Shown here one piece after another: positions 1 through 7,327 of a DNA stretch of 23,077 bases. The stretch's first letter is position 1; every line of letters starts with the position of its first letter. This DNA comes from Firm-08 sp045546995 (GTDB taxonomy: Bacteria; Bacillota; Clostridia; Oscillospirales; QAKW01). The notes under the pieces are model-generated. The model made no database searches. It was not told where the DNA came from and saw nothing but the letters and a program-made list of their open reading frames with translations. The position numbers and the translations under genes were made by a program. The DNA is taken from the NCBI GenBank assembly GCA_045546995.1, contig JAZQDW010000072.1, positions 1 through 23,077 of the forward strand, given 5' to 3'.

Positions 1-172
1 TCTGCGACCTGAAAGCGCAGAATTTTAAGAGATTTTTGGCGCAGAGGAGGAGGCAAGGCTGACGCCTGCCGACGACGATAATCCAAAAAGCACCGAAATT
101 ATGCACTTTCAGGCGTGTTCGGATGCTCCTCCACTGCTTAATAACACCGGCACAACCGACGGTATTCTTTAC
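1..172. other. Left-edge non-coding stretch
   Basis: I recognise no gene here. One plus-strand frame stays open from about 29 to past the terminator, but it has no start with a ribosome binding site and runs through the terminator hairpin, so I do not call it. A small bulged hairpin (GGCAAGGC / GCCTGCC, about 51-69) is visible. The stretch follows the phage terminator in the direction of transcription, so it is probably flanking host or repeat DNA. Confidence 0.4.
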
Positions 173-213
173 AAAAAATGCCGCAGAGAGGATTCCTCCC
201 TGCGGCATTTTTT
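173..213 (-). terminator. Bidirectional rho-independent terminator of the phage operon
   Basis: A 14-bp perfect outer stem (173-186 with 200-213) starts and ends in A6/T6 and contains the GC core GCCGCAG/CTGCGGC. A 4-bp inner stem (188-191 with 195-198) closes on the loop ATT. Because A6 precedes and T6 follows the GC stem, it can work in both directions. The last base of the stem is the last base of the stop codon of the neighbouring Ala/Lys-rich gene, so the phage transcription unit ends exactly here. Confidence 0.9.
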
Positions 214-1010
214 CAGTGCAGTGACGGCTTGAAGGTGCCGGGCAAACGCTCGGTCTCTTTTTTCTCGCTCGCTTTCAAGGCCTGCTGGTTTTGATAAATA
301 TACGCACGCACCTGCGCGTCCGTCCATCCGAGCAGCGGCGCAAAGCTTTCATCATACTCCCCTTTCATCATCCGTTCGATGATTTGTTGGGCAACGCTCA
401 ATTGCGGCTGCTGTGTTTTCTTGCTTTGATTTTTCTTCTTTGCCTCCTGCTTGGCGCGGGCGGCGGCCTGCTTTGCCGCTTTTTCTGCTGCTTTAGCCGC
501 CTCCTTTGCCGCTTTTTCTGCCGCTTTTTTGGCATCGGCAGCTGCCTTGGCGGCCGCCTTTTCCGCGGCCGCTTTTGCTTTGGCCGCCGCACGTTCGGCG
601 GCCTGCGCTTCTTTGATCTGTTGCTGATCCTTTTTCAACTGCAATGCCTGCTGATTGGCTGCAATAGCACGGGCGGCGTCCTCCGTTTCGGTACGGATCT
701 GCTCGTCAATGGTCTGTACTGCCTGTGTCATACTCAGGCCTCGACCTTCCTGCTCCACCCGATGTCGACTTCCCAGGCCCGCTACCGCGTTATCTCCGGC
801 GCCGCCGTGACGCCCTTTAGCTGCGTTTTGTTGCCGCTTCAGCGTCGCTGCCTGCAGATACGAGGCGTATGCCTGCCGCATTTTTTCCTCACCTGCAACC
901 ATGGTACGACGCCGTTTGCTCTGCAAGGTCCGTTTGGTAGCGGCCAATTGATTGCGGATCGCCTGATTTTTTTGCGCATACGATCGCTCGTAGGCTTGGA
1001 TAATGGTCAT
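213..1010 (-). CDS. Ala/Lys-rich coiled-coil phage protein
   Basis: A 265-residue protein started by ATG after a strong AAGGAGGAGC ribosome binding site, 11 bp behind the nozzle-like gene. Residues 1-60 are basic and helical, with YAQKNQAIRNQL. Residues 60-95 are Gly/Arg-rich and probably flexible. Residues about 100-200 form a long helix dominated by repeated AAEKAAK-type units, lacking prolines, so a coiled coil or single alpha helix is expected. The C-terminus (about 205-250) looks like a small globular domain containing ERMMKGEYDESFAPLLGW. I do not recognise a named family. As the last gene of a podovirus-like virion operon it could be an internal or ejected virion protein, or a late assembly factor; that is an inference from position only. 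The low-complexity region would make homology searches misleading. Confidence 0.8.
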   Translation of the reverse strand: MTIIQAYERSYAQKNQAIRNQLAATKRTLQSKRRRTMVAGEEKMRQAYASYLQAATLKRQQNAAKGRHGGAGDNAVAGLGSRHRVEQEGRGLSMTQAVQTIDEQIRTETEDAARAIAANQQALQLKKDQQQIKEAQAAERAAAKAKAAAEKAAAKAAADAKKAAEKAAKEAAKAAEKAAKQAAARAKQEAKKKNQSKKTQQPQLSVAQQIIERMMKGEYDESFAPLLGWTDAQVRAYIYQNQQALKASEKKETERLPGTFKPSLH

Positions 1011-1021
1011 TTTGCTCCTCC

Positions 1022-3064
1022 TTATTGATATTCCAAAATCAACGTTTGCAAACGAAAGGGCTGATCGGGCACGTCGTTACTTATCGTCAACGTCCATCCC
1101 TGCCGATGGCGTAAGGACAGCGGAAACCGACATACGGTTTTAGGACAGCCGCCGTAATACCACTGCCCGTAACGGATCTTTCCGTATCGGAACTGTCCCA
1201 TGGCGCCGCTGTAATCGTAATAACAATGCTCTCCACCGGGCCCGTCTGCCACAATGCGTACCGCCGTCGGTCCGCCTACGTGCAGGGTCATTCCCGCAAC
1301 GTGCTTACAGCCTTCCTTTTCCCATCCCAGCACACCGCTTTTCCAGCGCGCCCGAACAGGTTCCCTCATCAATACGCCGTTTCGGTAATATTCATCGTAA
1401 AACCTCTCATCCTGCGGATCGTCGTCAAAGGCATATTTCCATCCGTCTCTGTAAAATGCCAGCGCCGCATCCTCCGCAAAACTGTCGATCGTGATATCCG
1501 GCCAACAATACCCTTCATAGCCGTGGGTGCTGTAGGCATCCCCACTGACCTTGATCCTTCGTTGCAGGTCAAATAAATACAGCCCTTTTTGCCCTGCCAA
1601 AAGCAGCCAGTTTTTCCAGCTGTACATACGGATGTCCTCCGGCGCCTCCTGCTGCAGCACGCCCTCCAGACGTCTGGAACGCAATTGAATACAGCGCTCG
1701 TCCAATACGCCGCTGGGCGTCACCGCGCACAGCCCCTGATCGGAATAAAACAACAACTCTCCACCGGCGATCACGCATCTTCTCCCCATCGGTCGGGGGC
1801 AGGGCAACCGCAGCGAAATACTGAAATAAGCATCCAGCGCATACTCACCGACCTCGCTCTCCGCGTTGCCGACGATACGCCACGCCCCCGTGTCAGCCAA
1901 AACGGTCAACACCAAGTCCTCTCCCGACAAAATGCGGATTCCCACCTCATCTTGTCCCAACACAATGCTCTGTAAATGAGAACAATACAACGGGTCCTCC
2001 AGGGCGCTGTAAAACACGGTGTTTTCCGTAGCAGCAAACAGCCGATCTTTCCGTCCGTTAACTCCGTACAGTGTGTAGCAACGGGCATTCAGGATCTCTC
2101 TGGCGCGATCCCGTTGATCAGAACGGGGAATAAAGTAGGTAATCCGCACGTTATCATCTCCGTCAAAGGCCAGCGCCGCTTTGTTGATATCGTTGATCCA
2201 GAAGGCCTTGTCAGCAGAAGAAATATTGTCATTATATTTCCACGACCGCCGCACCCATTTGTCGCTCACGTTGCCATAGGCATCGGTCTGTGTCTGCCGG
2301 ATCTCCAGAATTGCCGACGCTTTCAAGGTAGCAATACGCACGGCCTTGTCGGCATCACTTAGTCCTTCGGGCGTTCCCTCTGCATCCACCGGCAGGTCGC
2401 CCAAAATATCCGGAGCATACTGCATACAAAAGCGATTACGTCGCATCTCCTGATGCGATGCCGCATATACGAAGCTCTCCTGCACCAAAGGGATCAGATC
2501 GTTGGGTGGTTGGATATTCAGCCCCTCCCCGGTGGGAGACGAAGCACAACGGATCAACGGCACGGTCAGCAAGGTCTGATCTATGCTCCACTTTGCTCTG
2601 GTTGCCTTGTCCCATTTTTCATCCACCCGTTCTATACCCTCCTCACAAAGGGCATAGACCCGGCCGTTTGCCTCCAGTACCAGCCATTCGCCGGGTGTCA
2701 GCGCCAGCAATCGGGTACCAAAGGGCAAAAAGGTCAACGGCGTGGGCACAGGGCGATCCTCCAACATGGCGGCATTTTGGCGGCGCAGCCATCCTTGCCC
2801 CGTCTTGTCCACGTAATGGATCAGCCGTTGTCCGGCAAACTGCCGCACTTCCAGCACCGTACCGTCCACCCCCATTGCCTCGACAGGATGATAGCCGGGC
2901 CGTTTGCAAACACAGTCCTTTTCGTCCCGCCATAAATGCTCTGCCAGCGCCGCGCGCTCCGGCGGCAGATACGCCGCCGTCGTATCCATTCCCTGCAGCG
3001 CCCCACCGCCGGATAAATGCACCGGCATTGCCGCATAATTTTTCCGTCGGGCGTAATACCTCAT
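1022..3064 (-). CDS. Probable tail-nozzle/stabilisation protein (P22 gp10-like)
   Basis: A 680-residue protein. I chose the ATG at 3064 because it overlaps the stop of the head-closure gene as ATGA and has GGGGTGG upstream; a GTG three codons earlier is the alternative. The sequence is rich in short beta strands with Trp, Tyr and Gly turns and repeated units such as FLPFGTRLLALTPGEWLVL, RKDRLFAATENTVFYSA and ENWLLLAG-like segments spaced like propeller blades. There are no membrane segments and no signal peptide. Its size, its beta-propeller look and its place directly after coat and closure genes fit the tail nozzle or stabilisation protein of P22-type podoviruses, which seals DNA in the capsid below the adaptor ring. 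The family call rests on position and composition, not on a diagnostic motif. A tail tip or receptor-binding component is the main alternative. Confidence 0.7.
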   Translation of the reverse strand: MRYYARRKNYAAMPVHLSGGGALQGMDTTAAYLPPERAALAEHLWRDEKDCVCKRPGYHPVEAMGVDGTVLEVRQFAGQRLIHYVDKTGQGWLRRQNAAMLEDRPVPTPLTFLPFGTRLLALTPGEWLVLEANGRVYALCEEGIERVDEKWDKATRAKWSIDQTLLTVPLIRCASSPTGEGLNIQPPNDLIPLVQESFVYAASHQEMRRNRFCMQYAPDILGDLPVDAEGTPEGLSDADKAVRIATLKASAILEIRQTQTDAYGNVSDKWVRRSWKYNDNISSADKAFWINDINKAALAFDGDDNVRITYFIPRSDQRDRAREILNARCYTLYGVNGRKDRLFAATENTVFYSALEDPLYCSHLQSIVLGQDEVGIRILSGEDLVLTVLADTGAWRIVGNAESEVGEYALDAYFSISLRLPCPRPMGRRCVIAGGELLFYSDQGLCAVTPSGVLDERCIQLRSRRLEGVLQQEAPEDIRMYSWKNWLLLAGQKGLYLFDLQRRIKVSGDAYSTHGYEGYCWPDITIDSFAEDAALAFYRDGWKYAFDDDPQDERFYDEYYRNGVLMREPVRARWKSGVLGWEKEGCKHVAGMTLHVGGPTAVRIVADGPGGEHCYYDYSGAMGQFRYGKIRYGQWYYGGCPKTVCRFPLSLRHRQGWTLTISNDVPDQPFRLQTLILEYQ

Positions 3065-3588
3065 GCCGTCCACCCCGCTGTACTTACCACGTGTAGACAG
3101 CCGTTTCTGCGTGCCTCCGCCACGTTTTCCAGAATGGCGGCGAACTCATCCGCATACAACTGATGATATCGCAGATCGTGCTCGCTCGCCGTGATCTGCG
3201 CCGCCACGTAATACGGTAACGCCGTCTGGGCAAATTCGCTGATCTCAAAGCGGTGACTGTCCGGTGTGGTCTCGTCGATCGCCGTGGGATAACGGTCGTA
3301 AACGATACGGTATCGTCCCTTGGGCAACCTGATTTTCGTGGCAGACAGCTTTTCAAAGGTACCGCCCTCCACCTTCTGCAGACGGTAAAACCGTGCATCC
3401 AGCTCTGTCAGCACCAGCACACCGTCCTGCGCCTGTTCCACCACCTGCTCCGTCGGCAAAAAATCCGTGGTACAGGCAATGCGCTTTTGCCCCAGATCAA
3501 AAAAGGCATTCATTTTATGCTCGTATTGAAAATAGACCTCCGCATCCAATAAAAAGCGGACGATCTGTTTGGCCTGCGCCAGTGTCAT
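3061..3588 (-). CDS. Head-closure / head-tail adaptor protein (gp4-like)
   Basis: A 175-residue protein with an excellent AAAGGAGGTGAC ribosome binding site before its ATG. It opens with a helix (MTLAQAKQIVRFLLDAE), continues with beta strands and charged turns (LPKGRYRIVYDRYPTAIDE), and ends in helices with many Ala and Tyr (ALPYYVAAQITASEHD). The helix-strand-helix arrangement, the size and the slot between coat and nozzle genes match adaptor proteins that bind under the portal in tailed phages, such as P22 gp4. Residues 120-160 (YYVAAQITASEHDLRYHQLYADEF) are typical of adaptors that carry a conserved helical pair. It overlaps the next gene by 4 bp, which suggests translational coupling and similar copy number. 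The exact family is uncertain because such proteins diverge strongly. Confidence 0.7.
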   Translation of the reverse strand: MTLAQAKQIVRFLLDAEVYFQYEHKMNAFFDLGQKRIACTTDFLPTEQVVEQAQDGVLVLTELDARFYRLQKVEGGTFEKLSATKIRLPKGRYRIVYDRYPTAIDETTPDSHRFEISEFAQTALPYYVAAQITASEHDLRYHQLYADEFAAILENVAEARRNGCLHVVSTAGWTA

Positions 3589-3612
3589 ACAGTCACCTCC
3601 TTTGCGTTATGC

Positions 3613-4431
3613 TCAGGCCGCCTTGTGGGCCTTGATCACGTACAACTCTTTGGGACGAACGATTTTGGCACCGTAAACGTTCAGGCCCTTCATGGCATCA
3701 CTGAACAGACTCTCGGGGCGATATGCCTCGATCTGGTCAATGGCGCCGGCGAAGGCAATGGCGCGCTTGGTGCGGACCATCATATAGGTGTCGGTACCGT
3801 CGTTGTGCAAATTGTTGGACAACTTCACACGGCAGTTGTCGTACAGACCGACCACACCGTGGGCGATCAGTTCGTCATTGTCAGTTTTTACCGCCGCCAG
3901 ATTGTCTCTGAGCAGCTGATAAAAGAAGGGTGCCACCTCGATGACCACCTCATCCTCCAGATCTACGTCGTTTTCACGCAAGGCCAGCAATGCGGCGTCC
4001 AATGCGCTTTTGGCGGCCTCGGGAGTGGCGATCTCCAGACTGTTGCTGCTGTACTCGCTTTCCGCGGCCAGCGAAGCGACGTAGCTGTCACGGGTCTGCG
4101 CCATTTTGGCAGTTGCCTCCTTGATGAGAGTTTCCATCAGACCGGGTACGCTCTGCGCGCGATCCACGTCATCCACCATAAAGTTGAAATACTTTGCCTG
4201 GTCGATGTCCAGGTTGACCACCGTATCCTCGATGATCTGCGGCGTGCCGATGGAAGCGCCGGTGTAGGTACCGATGGTGGGCGAACCGACACCCAGGATT
4301 TTCACCTGCTTGCCATGTCTTGCCTCGCCTTCAAATTCCTTCCAGCAGTCCTCCACCAGACGGCATTTCTTTTCCAGCTCGCGCTGGATAAACTGACTCC
4401 ATACGGTGGGTTTAAAATTGTTATAGCTCAT
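3613..4431 (-). CDS. Major capsid (coat) protein, HK97-fold, P22-like
   Basis: A 272-residue protein starting at ATG after AGAAAGGAAAC. The N-terminus NNFKPTVWSQFIQRELEKKC, followed by GKQVKILGVGSPTIGTYTG and then IEDTVVNLDIDQAKYFNFMVDDVDR, is the usual opening of P22-like coat proteins: a helical N-arm followed by a beta-rich part. The middle (about 100-170) is a long helix plus an acidic hinge ending EVVIEVAPFFYQLLRDNL. The end (GAIDQIEAYRPESLFSDAMKGLNVYGAKIVRPKELYVIKA) matches the beta strand and loop that close the HK97 fold. It is shorter than P22 gp5 (about 430 residues), so no extra inserted domain is present. It lies directly downstream of the scaffold gene, as expected for procapsid assembly. 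Confidence 0.88.
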   Translation of the reverse strand: MSYNNFKPTVWSQFIQRELEKKCRLVEDCWKEFEGEARHGKQVKILGVGSPTIGTYTGASIGTPQIIEDTVVNLDIDQAKYFNFMVDDVDRAQSVPGLMETLIKEATAKMAQTRDSYVASLAAESEYSSNSLEIATPEAAKSALDAALLALRENDVDLEDEVVIEVAPFFYQLLRDNLAAVKTDNDELIAHGVVGLYDNCRVKLSNNLHNDGTDTYMMVRTKRAIAFAGAIDQIEAYRPESLFSDAMKGLNVYGAKIVRPKELYVIKAHKAA

Positions 4432-4447
4432 ACGTTTGTTTCCTTTC

Positions 4448-4987
4448 TTATTTCCATTTTGTCATGGATGCCCGCACACGGCTCCACACGGCAGGATCTG
4501 CCAATTGTTCCGGCGTCAGGGCATCTACCTCTGCGGGAGAATAAAAGGTTTTTTCTCCCCCGTTTTCCCCGTTGACGGCGCCCATCGTCGGGGGTAATGC
4601 CGCCCGCTTTGCCTCTTTCAAGGCCGCAAAGGCGACAGGTGCCGAGATGCCTGCGGCAATCAGCTCGGCGAACTCGTCTCCCAGTTCCTCCAGCGTTGCC
4701 ACCGTTGGATCCAGAACACGTATAGCGGCCAGATCATCCTCCATTTGCCGTGCAATGGCCGCCGTGGCAAATTGTTCGTTTTCCTGTCGGAGCTGTTCAT
4801 TTTCCAGCCGCAATTTGCGAAAATGAGCATTCTCCTGCCTGCTTTGGGGACGGGGGGTGAATTCCGCCTCCTGCGCCGTTGCGCCACCCTGCTCTGCCAT
4901 CTCCGACAGACCCTCCGCCGGCTCTGTTTGCGTCTCCACGACAGACGCGTCTACGTCGTTTACCGTATTTAAAGTTTCAAAATCCAT
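4448..4987 (-). CDS. Scaffolding protein
   Basis: A 179-residue acidic protein. The ATG at 4987 is chosen over one 17 codons upstream because AAAAGGAGAG sits 7 bases before it. Residues 1-55 are Glu/Thr/Val-rich and probably disordered. Residues about 58-100 form a strong coiled coil (NAHFRKLRLENEQLRQENEQF). Residues 100-145 contain helices with DPTVATLEELGDEFAELIAAGISAPVAFAALKEAKRA. The C-terminus (ALTPEQLADPAVWSRVRASMTKWK) is a basic helix, the kind of element through which scaffolds grip coat protein. Position directly before the coat gene and the Pro/Glu/coiled-coil layout fit phage scaffolds. Unusually, its first 35 bases and 69 bases of upstream sequence are duplicated at 5169-5272 (see the repeat). 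Confidence 0.82.
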   Translation of the reverse strand: MDFETLNTVNDVDASVVETQTEPAEGLSEMAEQGGATAQEAEFTPRPQSRQENAHFRKLRLENEQLRQENEQFATAAIARQMEDDLAAIRVLDPTVATLEELGDEFAELIAAGISAPVAFAALKEAKRAALPPTMGAVNGENGGEKTFYSPAEVDALTPEQLADPAVWSRVRASMTKWK

Positions 4988-5056
4988 AATGATACTCTCC
5001 TTTTGTAATTTCTTTGCAGTGGCCCGCAAGCCAATCAAACGGCGGGCTTGACCCCT
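4953..5056 (-). repeat. 104-bp direct repeat, copy A (scaffold start region)
   Basis: This copy spans 69 bp upstream of the scaffold start and the first 35 bp of the coding sequence. It matches copy B (5169-5272) at a constant offset of 216 bp, with a single difference (T at 4990, C at 5206). The near identity suggests a recent duplication or active homogenisation. It carries the ribosome binding site actually used for the scaffold gene. Confidence 0.97.
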
Positions 5057-5107
5057 ATAAAGGAATGATGGTCATGCGCCCTTGTTTTCTTGGGCGGTCT
5101 GTGCATG

Positions 5108-5165
5108 GCAACTTCTAAACTAAAATTGACCGTTCTCCTTGAGACGCTCAATTTTAAGAAGTTGC
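5108..5165 (-). repeat. Long imperfect hairpin between the two repeat copies
   Basis: The arms are 5108-5116 plus 5121-5129 against 5148-5165, 18 paired bases interrupted only by an AAAC bulge at 5117-5120. The inner part (5131-5146) forms another stem, TCTC-CTT-GAGA with a flanking CG/CG pair. Almost all 58 bases can fold into one stem. No T-run follows, so it is not an ordinary terminator. On the minus-strand RNA it overlaps the end of the 27-residue reading frame, so ribosomes translating that frame would open it. Confidence 0.85.
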
Positions 5166-5203
5166 TCAACGTCGTTTACCGTATTTAAAGTTTCAAAATC
5201 CAT
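5120..5203 (-). CDS. 27-residue leader-like peptide sharing the scaffold N-terminus
   Basis: ATG at 5203 is preceded by the same AAAAGGAGAG site as the scaffold gene. The peptide begins MDFETLNTVND like the scaffold, then continues VEQLLKIERLKENGQF and stops at TAG. Its last third reads through the left half of the hairpin at 5108-5165. A second tiny frame, 23 residues, starts at 5106 and ends at 5035, but has no good ribosome binding site. The peptide may be a regulatory leader or simply a by-product of the duplication. Translation is likely given the intact initiation site; a function is not shown. Confidence 0.4.
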   Translation of the reverse strand: MDFETLNTVNDVEQLLKIERLKENGQF

Positions 5204-5272
5204 AACGATACTCTCCTTTTGTAATTTCTTTGCAGTGGCCCGCAAGCCAATCAAACGGCGGGCTTGACCCCT
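5169..5272 (-). repeat. 104-bp direct repeat, copy B (upstream of the hairpin)
   Basis: The second copy of the repeat. It contains a full ribosome binding site and an ATG at 5203 and the same first eleven codons as the scaffold gene, after which the frame diverges into a 27-residue peptide. It lies 18 bp behind the holin stop codon, so transcripts coming from the phage promoter pass through copy B first, then the hairpin, then copy A. Confidence 0.97.
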
Positions 5273-5290
5273 CTGATCAACCGCCTCGTT

Positions 5291-5734
5291 TCACTCATCC
5301 GTTTTCTCTTTGTTCAACTGTTCTTTTGCCTGCAACAACAGTTTTCGGATCAACGCCGGCGGCTCCCGCCCCGTGGCACGACATAAGTTTTCCATCACCG
5401 AGATGCTTTCACCGACGCAGATGTACACACACACCACCACCGAAAACAACAGTCCCGTCGGTAATCGTAAACCGACCGCGGCGGCGGCAAAGGGCAACAA
5501 CACGTCCAGAAACGTCCCCCAGCCCACGGCAAACAACAACATCAACTTTTTCAGCATCCCTTTCCGAGCCACACCGCTGGACAGCCCCTCTCCGGCCACC
5601 ACGGCGGCCGCCATGCCGCTGATGAGGTCCATCAGCACCGCCACCGCTACCAAAACGTACACCAACCAATATTTTTGCAAATATGCGGCCAGTCCGCCCA
5701 ACAGCAGGGCGGCTCCACCTTTCAAACGCTCCAT
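5291..5734 (-). CDS. Phage holin (toxin-secretion/phage-lysis holin family)
   Basis: 147 residues from the ATG at 5734; a GTG at 5767, overlapping the endolysin end, is a possible alternative start with 158 residues. Holins open the cytoplasmic membrane so that the endolysin reaches the wall. I see hydrophobic segments at about 9-20 and 23-42 (YWLVYVLVAVAVLMDLISG), 64-85 and 92-106. The stretch LMDLISGMAAAV followed by SSGVARKGMLKKLMLLF is the signature arrangement of this holin family. The C-terminal tail is charged (KEQLNKEKTDE) and probably cytoplasmic. It sits directly behind the endolysin gene, the usual lysis pair, but the pair is placed inside the head-gene block, between the fibre-like and the scaffold genes. 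Confidence 0.88.
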   Translation of the reverse strand: MERLKGGAALLLGGLAAYLQKYWLVYVLVAVAVLMDLISGMAAAVVAGEGLSSGVARKGMLKKLMLLFAVGWGTFLDVLLPFAAAAVGLRLPTGLLFSVVVCVYICVGESISVMENLCRATGREPPALIRKLLLQAKEQLNKEKTDE

Positions 5735-5753
5735 TCTCACCTTGTCCCCCTTC

Positions 5754-6461
5754 TCAACGCAGGGCACGGTGTAGCATTACGATGGCATCCTGTCGGGTAA
5801 TGGGGCTGTGCAGCTTCTGATTGCCCGTATCATCCCCCACCAGGATCTTGTTTTGCAACGCCCACGCCACCGCGGCCGCCGCATATTTGTCCGGCAGATT
5901 GTCCTGCGCCGGTTGCGCCTTGGGCATCGGTAAAAAAACATAGGATTTATCCGCAACAATATTCGTGTCCTCCACAAAAAACGCCTTGTCGGCGCAAATG
6001 CACTTCCCCATCACCTGTAACACCCAGGCGCCGGCCGAATTCTTACACCAGCCGCCCTCCTTGATATGACCGGTGCCCACAGAGATATGAAAATGGTTTC
6101 CGGTAGCGCCGTCCTTGCCCTCACGGAACATCTTCTCCCCTCTTTTAAACACCTGTCCCACAGAAAGACGGTTCATATCATCATCGTTGAGATGCTCCAC
6201 CATAACGGTCACGTAGGCGGTGCCCATGGGCATCACCACCGGCGTAACACTTTCCAGCCACACGGTATTGATCCCGGCGGTGTACTTTTTCACCACCTTC
6301 ATCTTGTCACAGGGGCAGTAAAACCACCCGCGCCCGGTGTCTCCGCAACACTCATCGATGGGATAGTCCTTGGGATTGCCGCTGTTGTGACGGGCATGAT
6401 TGCCGTCCGTGTGGGACTGTGTCAGCTTCATCGTTTTACAAGGGTATACCAAATAATTCAT
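5754..6461 (-). CDS. Endolysin: M23-like metallopeptidase plus SLH-like domain
   Basis: A 235-residue protein with GGAGG before the ATG and no signal peptide, as expected for a holin-dependent lysin. Residues about 20-135 fit an M23/LytM zinc endopeptidase, which cuts peptide cross-links in peptidoglycan. They include a His/Asp pair region (H25, D36), VEHLND at 88-93 in place of the usual YxHL, VGQVFKRGEKMF, and the diagnostic GATGNHFHISVG with H123 and H125. Residues about 188-235 (KYAAAAVAWALQNKILVGDD...ITRQDAIVMLHRAL) look like one S-layer-homology repeat, probably for cell-wall binding. It is Cys-rich (C38, C39, C49, C51), unusual for an M23 domain. Zinc ligands are assigned by eye. Confidence 0.8.
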   Translation of the reverse strand: MNYLVYPCKTMKLTQSHTDGNHARHNSGNPKDYPIDECCGDTGRGWFYCPCDKMKVVKKYTAGINTVWLESVTPVVMPMGTAYVTVMVEHLNDDDMNRLSVGQVFKRGEKMFREGKDGATGNHFHISVGTGHIKEGGWCKNSAGAWVLQVMGKCICADKAFFVEDTNIVADKSYVFLPMPKAQPAQDNLPDKYAAAAVAWALQNKILVGDDTGNQKLHSPITRQDAIVMLHRALR

Positions 6462-6469
6462 ATTTCCTC

Positions 6470-7327
6470 CTATTCAATGCCGAGCAAGGCTCTGGCTGCC
6501 GCCTTTTCTTCCTCGCTCCACGTCGTCAGACTTTCGGTCAACGCCTTCTTCACCGCATAATCCAGAATACGGGTCGTTACGGCCATAGGGCGCGTCTCTG
6601 TAGCCCGATTGTTGATTGTGTCCTCCGTTGCATGGGCGAGACCGATTTCTCCTCTTGTTTGGTCGTGAATGATCAGCCCATATCGCGAGCTCATACTCAC
6701 CAGTCCCGGTTTGCTGTAGGTCACGGTATCACCGTTCTTAACACAATCGGACAAATTGTCCCCGCTAATCTCCGCATATAACAAATTGCCCTCTTTGATC
6801 AGACCCTTGCCAAATGCCAATATGTCCTGTTTGTTTTGCATTGCGATCGCCTGATCCTCCAAGCCACTTTCCAAATCGGCAATCTGTCCGCTTTGGGAGA
6901 AGAACTGCTCGCCAAACTCTTCCCGCAGCTGCGCTTGCGCGCTCTCCAGCGATGCGCTTATGTTACTCATATCCGCCTGCTGTTGCGCCCGCACTTCGGC
7001 AAAGCCTCCCTCTGCCTCGCTTTTATCCATTTTGGCGTCGATTTCCGTACGTAATTGTTCCTCCACCGACGTTAACTCGCTTTTTTCCGCCTTCTCCTGC
7101 AGCGTGGCGTTCACCAGCTCCAGCGCCTCCTGCAACGCTGTCTGCAGCGCAAACAAATTGTTCACTCGCAGTTCCTCACCGTTGTCATGTCGGATGATCT
7201 CATTGACTTTTTCCAATAGAATATGGATCGGGGCGTCCATAAAGGCCTTCATTTCCGCCGCATCCATGGCGGGCACGTCCGGCTGCTGGCTGTGCCAGTT
7301 AAATTCCGTTGCTTGTAATGATTGCAT
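6470..7327 (-). CDS. Tail fibre- or needle-like coiled-coil protein
   Basis: A 285-residue protein with AAAGGAGC before its ATG, overlapping the portal end by 29 bp. Residues about 45-165 are heptad-rich (ALQTALQEALELVNATLQEK, VEEQLRTEIDAKMDKS, AQLREEFGEQF), indicating a trimeric coiled-coil shaft. Residues about 170-240 are beta-rich (LLYAEISGDNLSDCVKNGDTVTY, MSSRYGLIIHDQTRGEIGLA). The end (ETRPMAVTTRILDYAVKKALTESLTTWSEEEKAAARALLGIE) is a type often seen at the end of fibre and base-plate proteins. Likely role: host recognition or tail plugging. It lies unusually between portal and lysis genes. Alternatively it could be a needle homologous in role to P22 gp26. Confidence 0.7.
   Translation of the reverse strand: MQSLQATEFNWHSQQPDVPAMDAAEMKAFMDAPIHILLEKVNEIIRHDNGEELRVNNLFALQTALQEALELVNATLQEKAEKSELTSVEEQLRTEIDAKMDKSEAEGGFAEVRAQQQADMSNISASLESAQAQLREEFGEQFFSQSGQIADLESGLEDQAIAMQNKQDILAFGKGLIKEGNLLYAEISGDNLSDCVKNGDTVTYSKPGLVSMSSRYGLIIHDQTRGEIGLAHATEDTINNRATETRPMAVTTRILDYAVKKALTESLTTWSEEEKAAARALLGIE

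Noticed and set aside
291..1028. Plus-strand open frame of 245 codons
   Set aside because: It is antisense to the Ala/Lys-rich gene, is Leu/Cys/Phe-rich as expected for the reverse complement of such a repeat, and lacks a ribosome binding site.
4988..5038. Upstream start adding 17 codons to the scaffold protein
   Set aside because: The later ATG has the AAAAGGAGAG site 7 bases before it; the upstream start has none, and its extra codons are the ribosome binding region itself.
5035..5106. 23-codon minus-strand frame between the repeats
   Set aside because: There is no convincing ribosome binding site and no distinctive sequence, so it is mentioned only in the leader entry.
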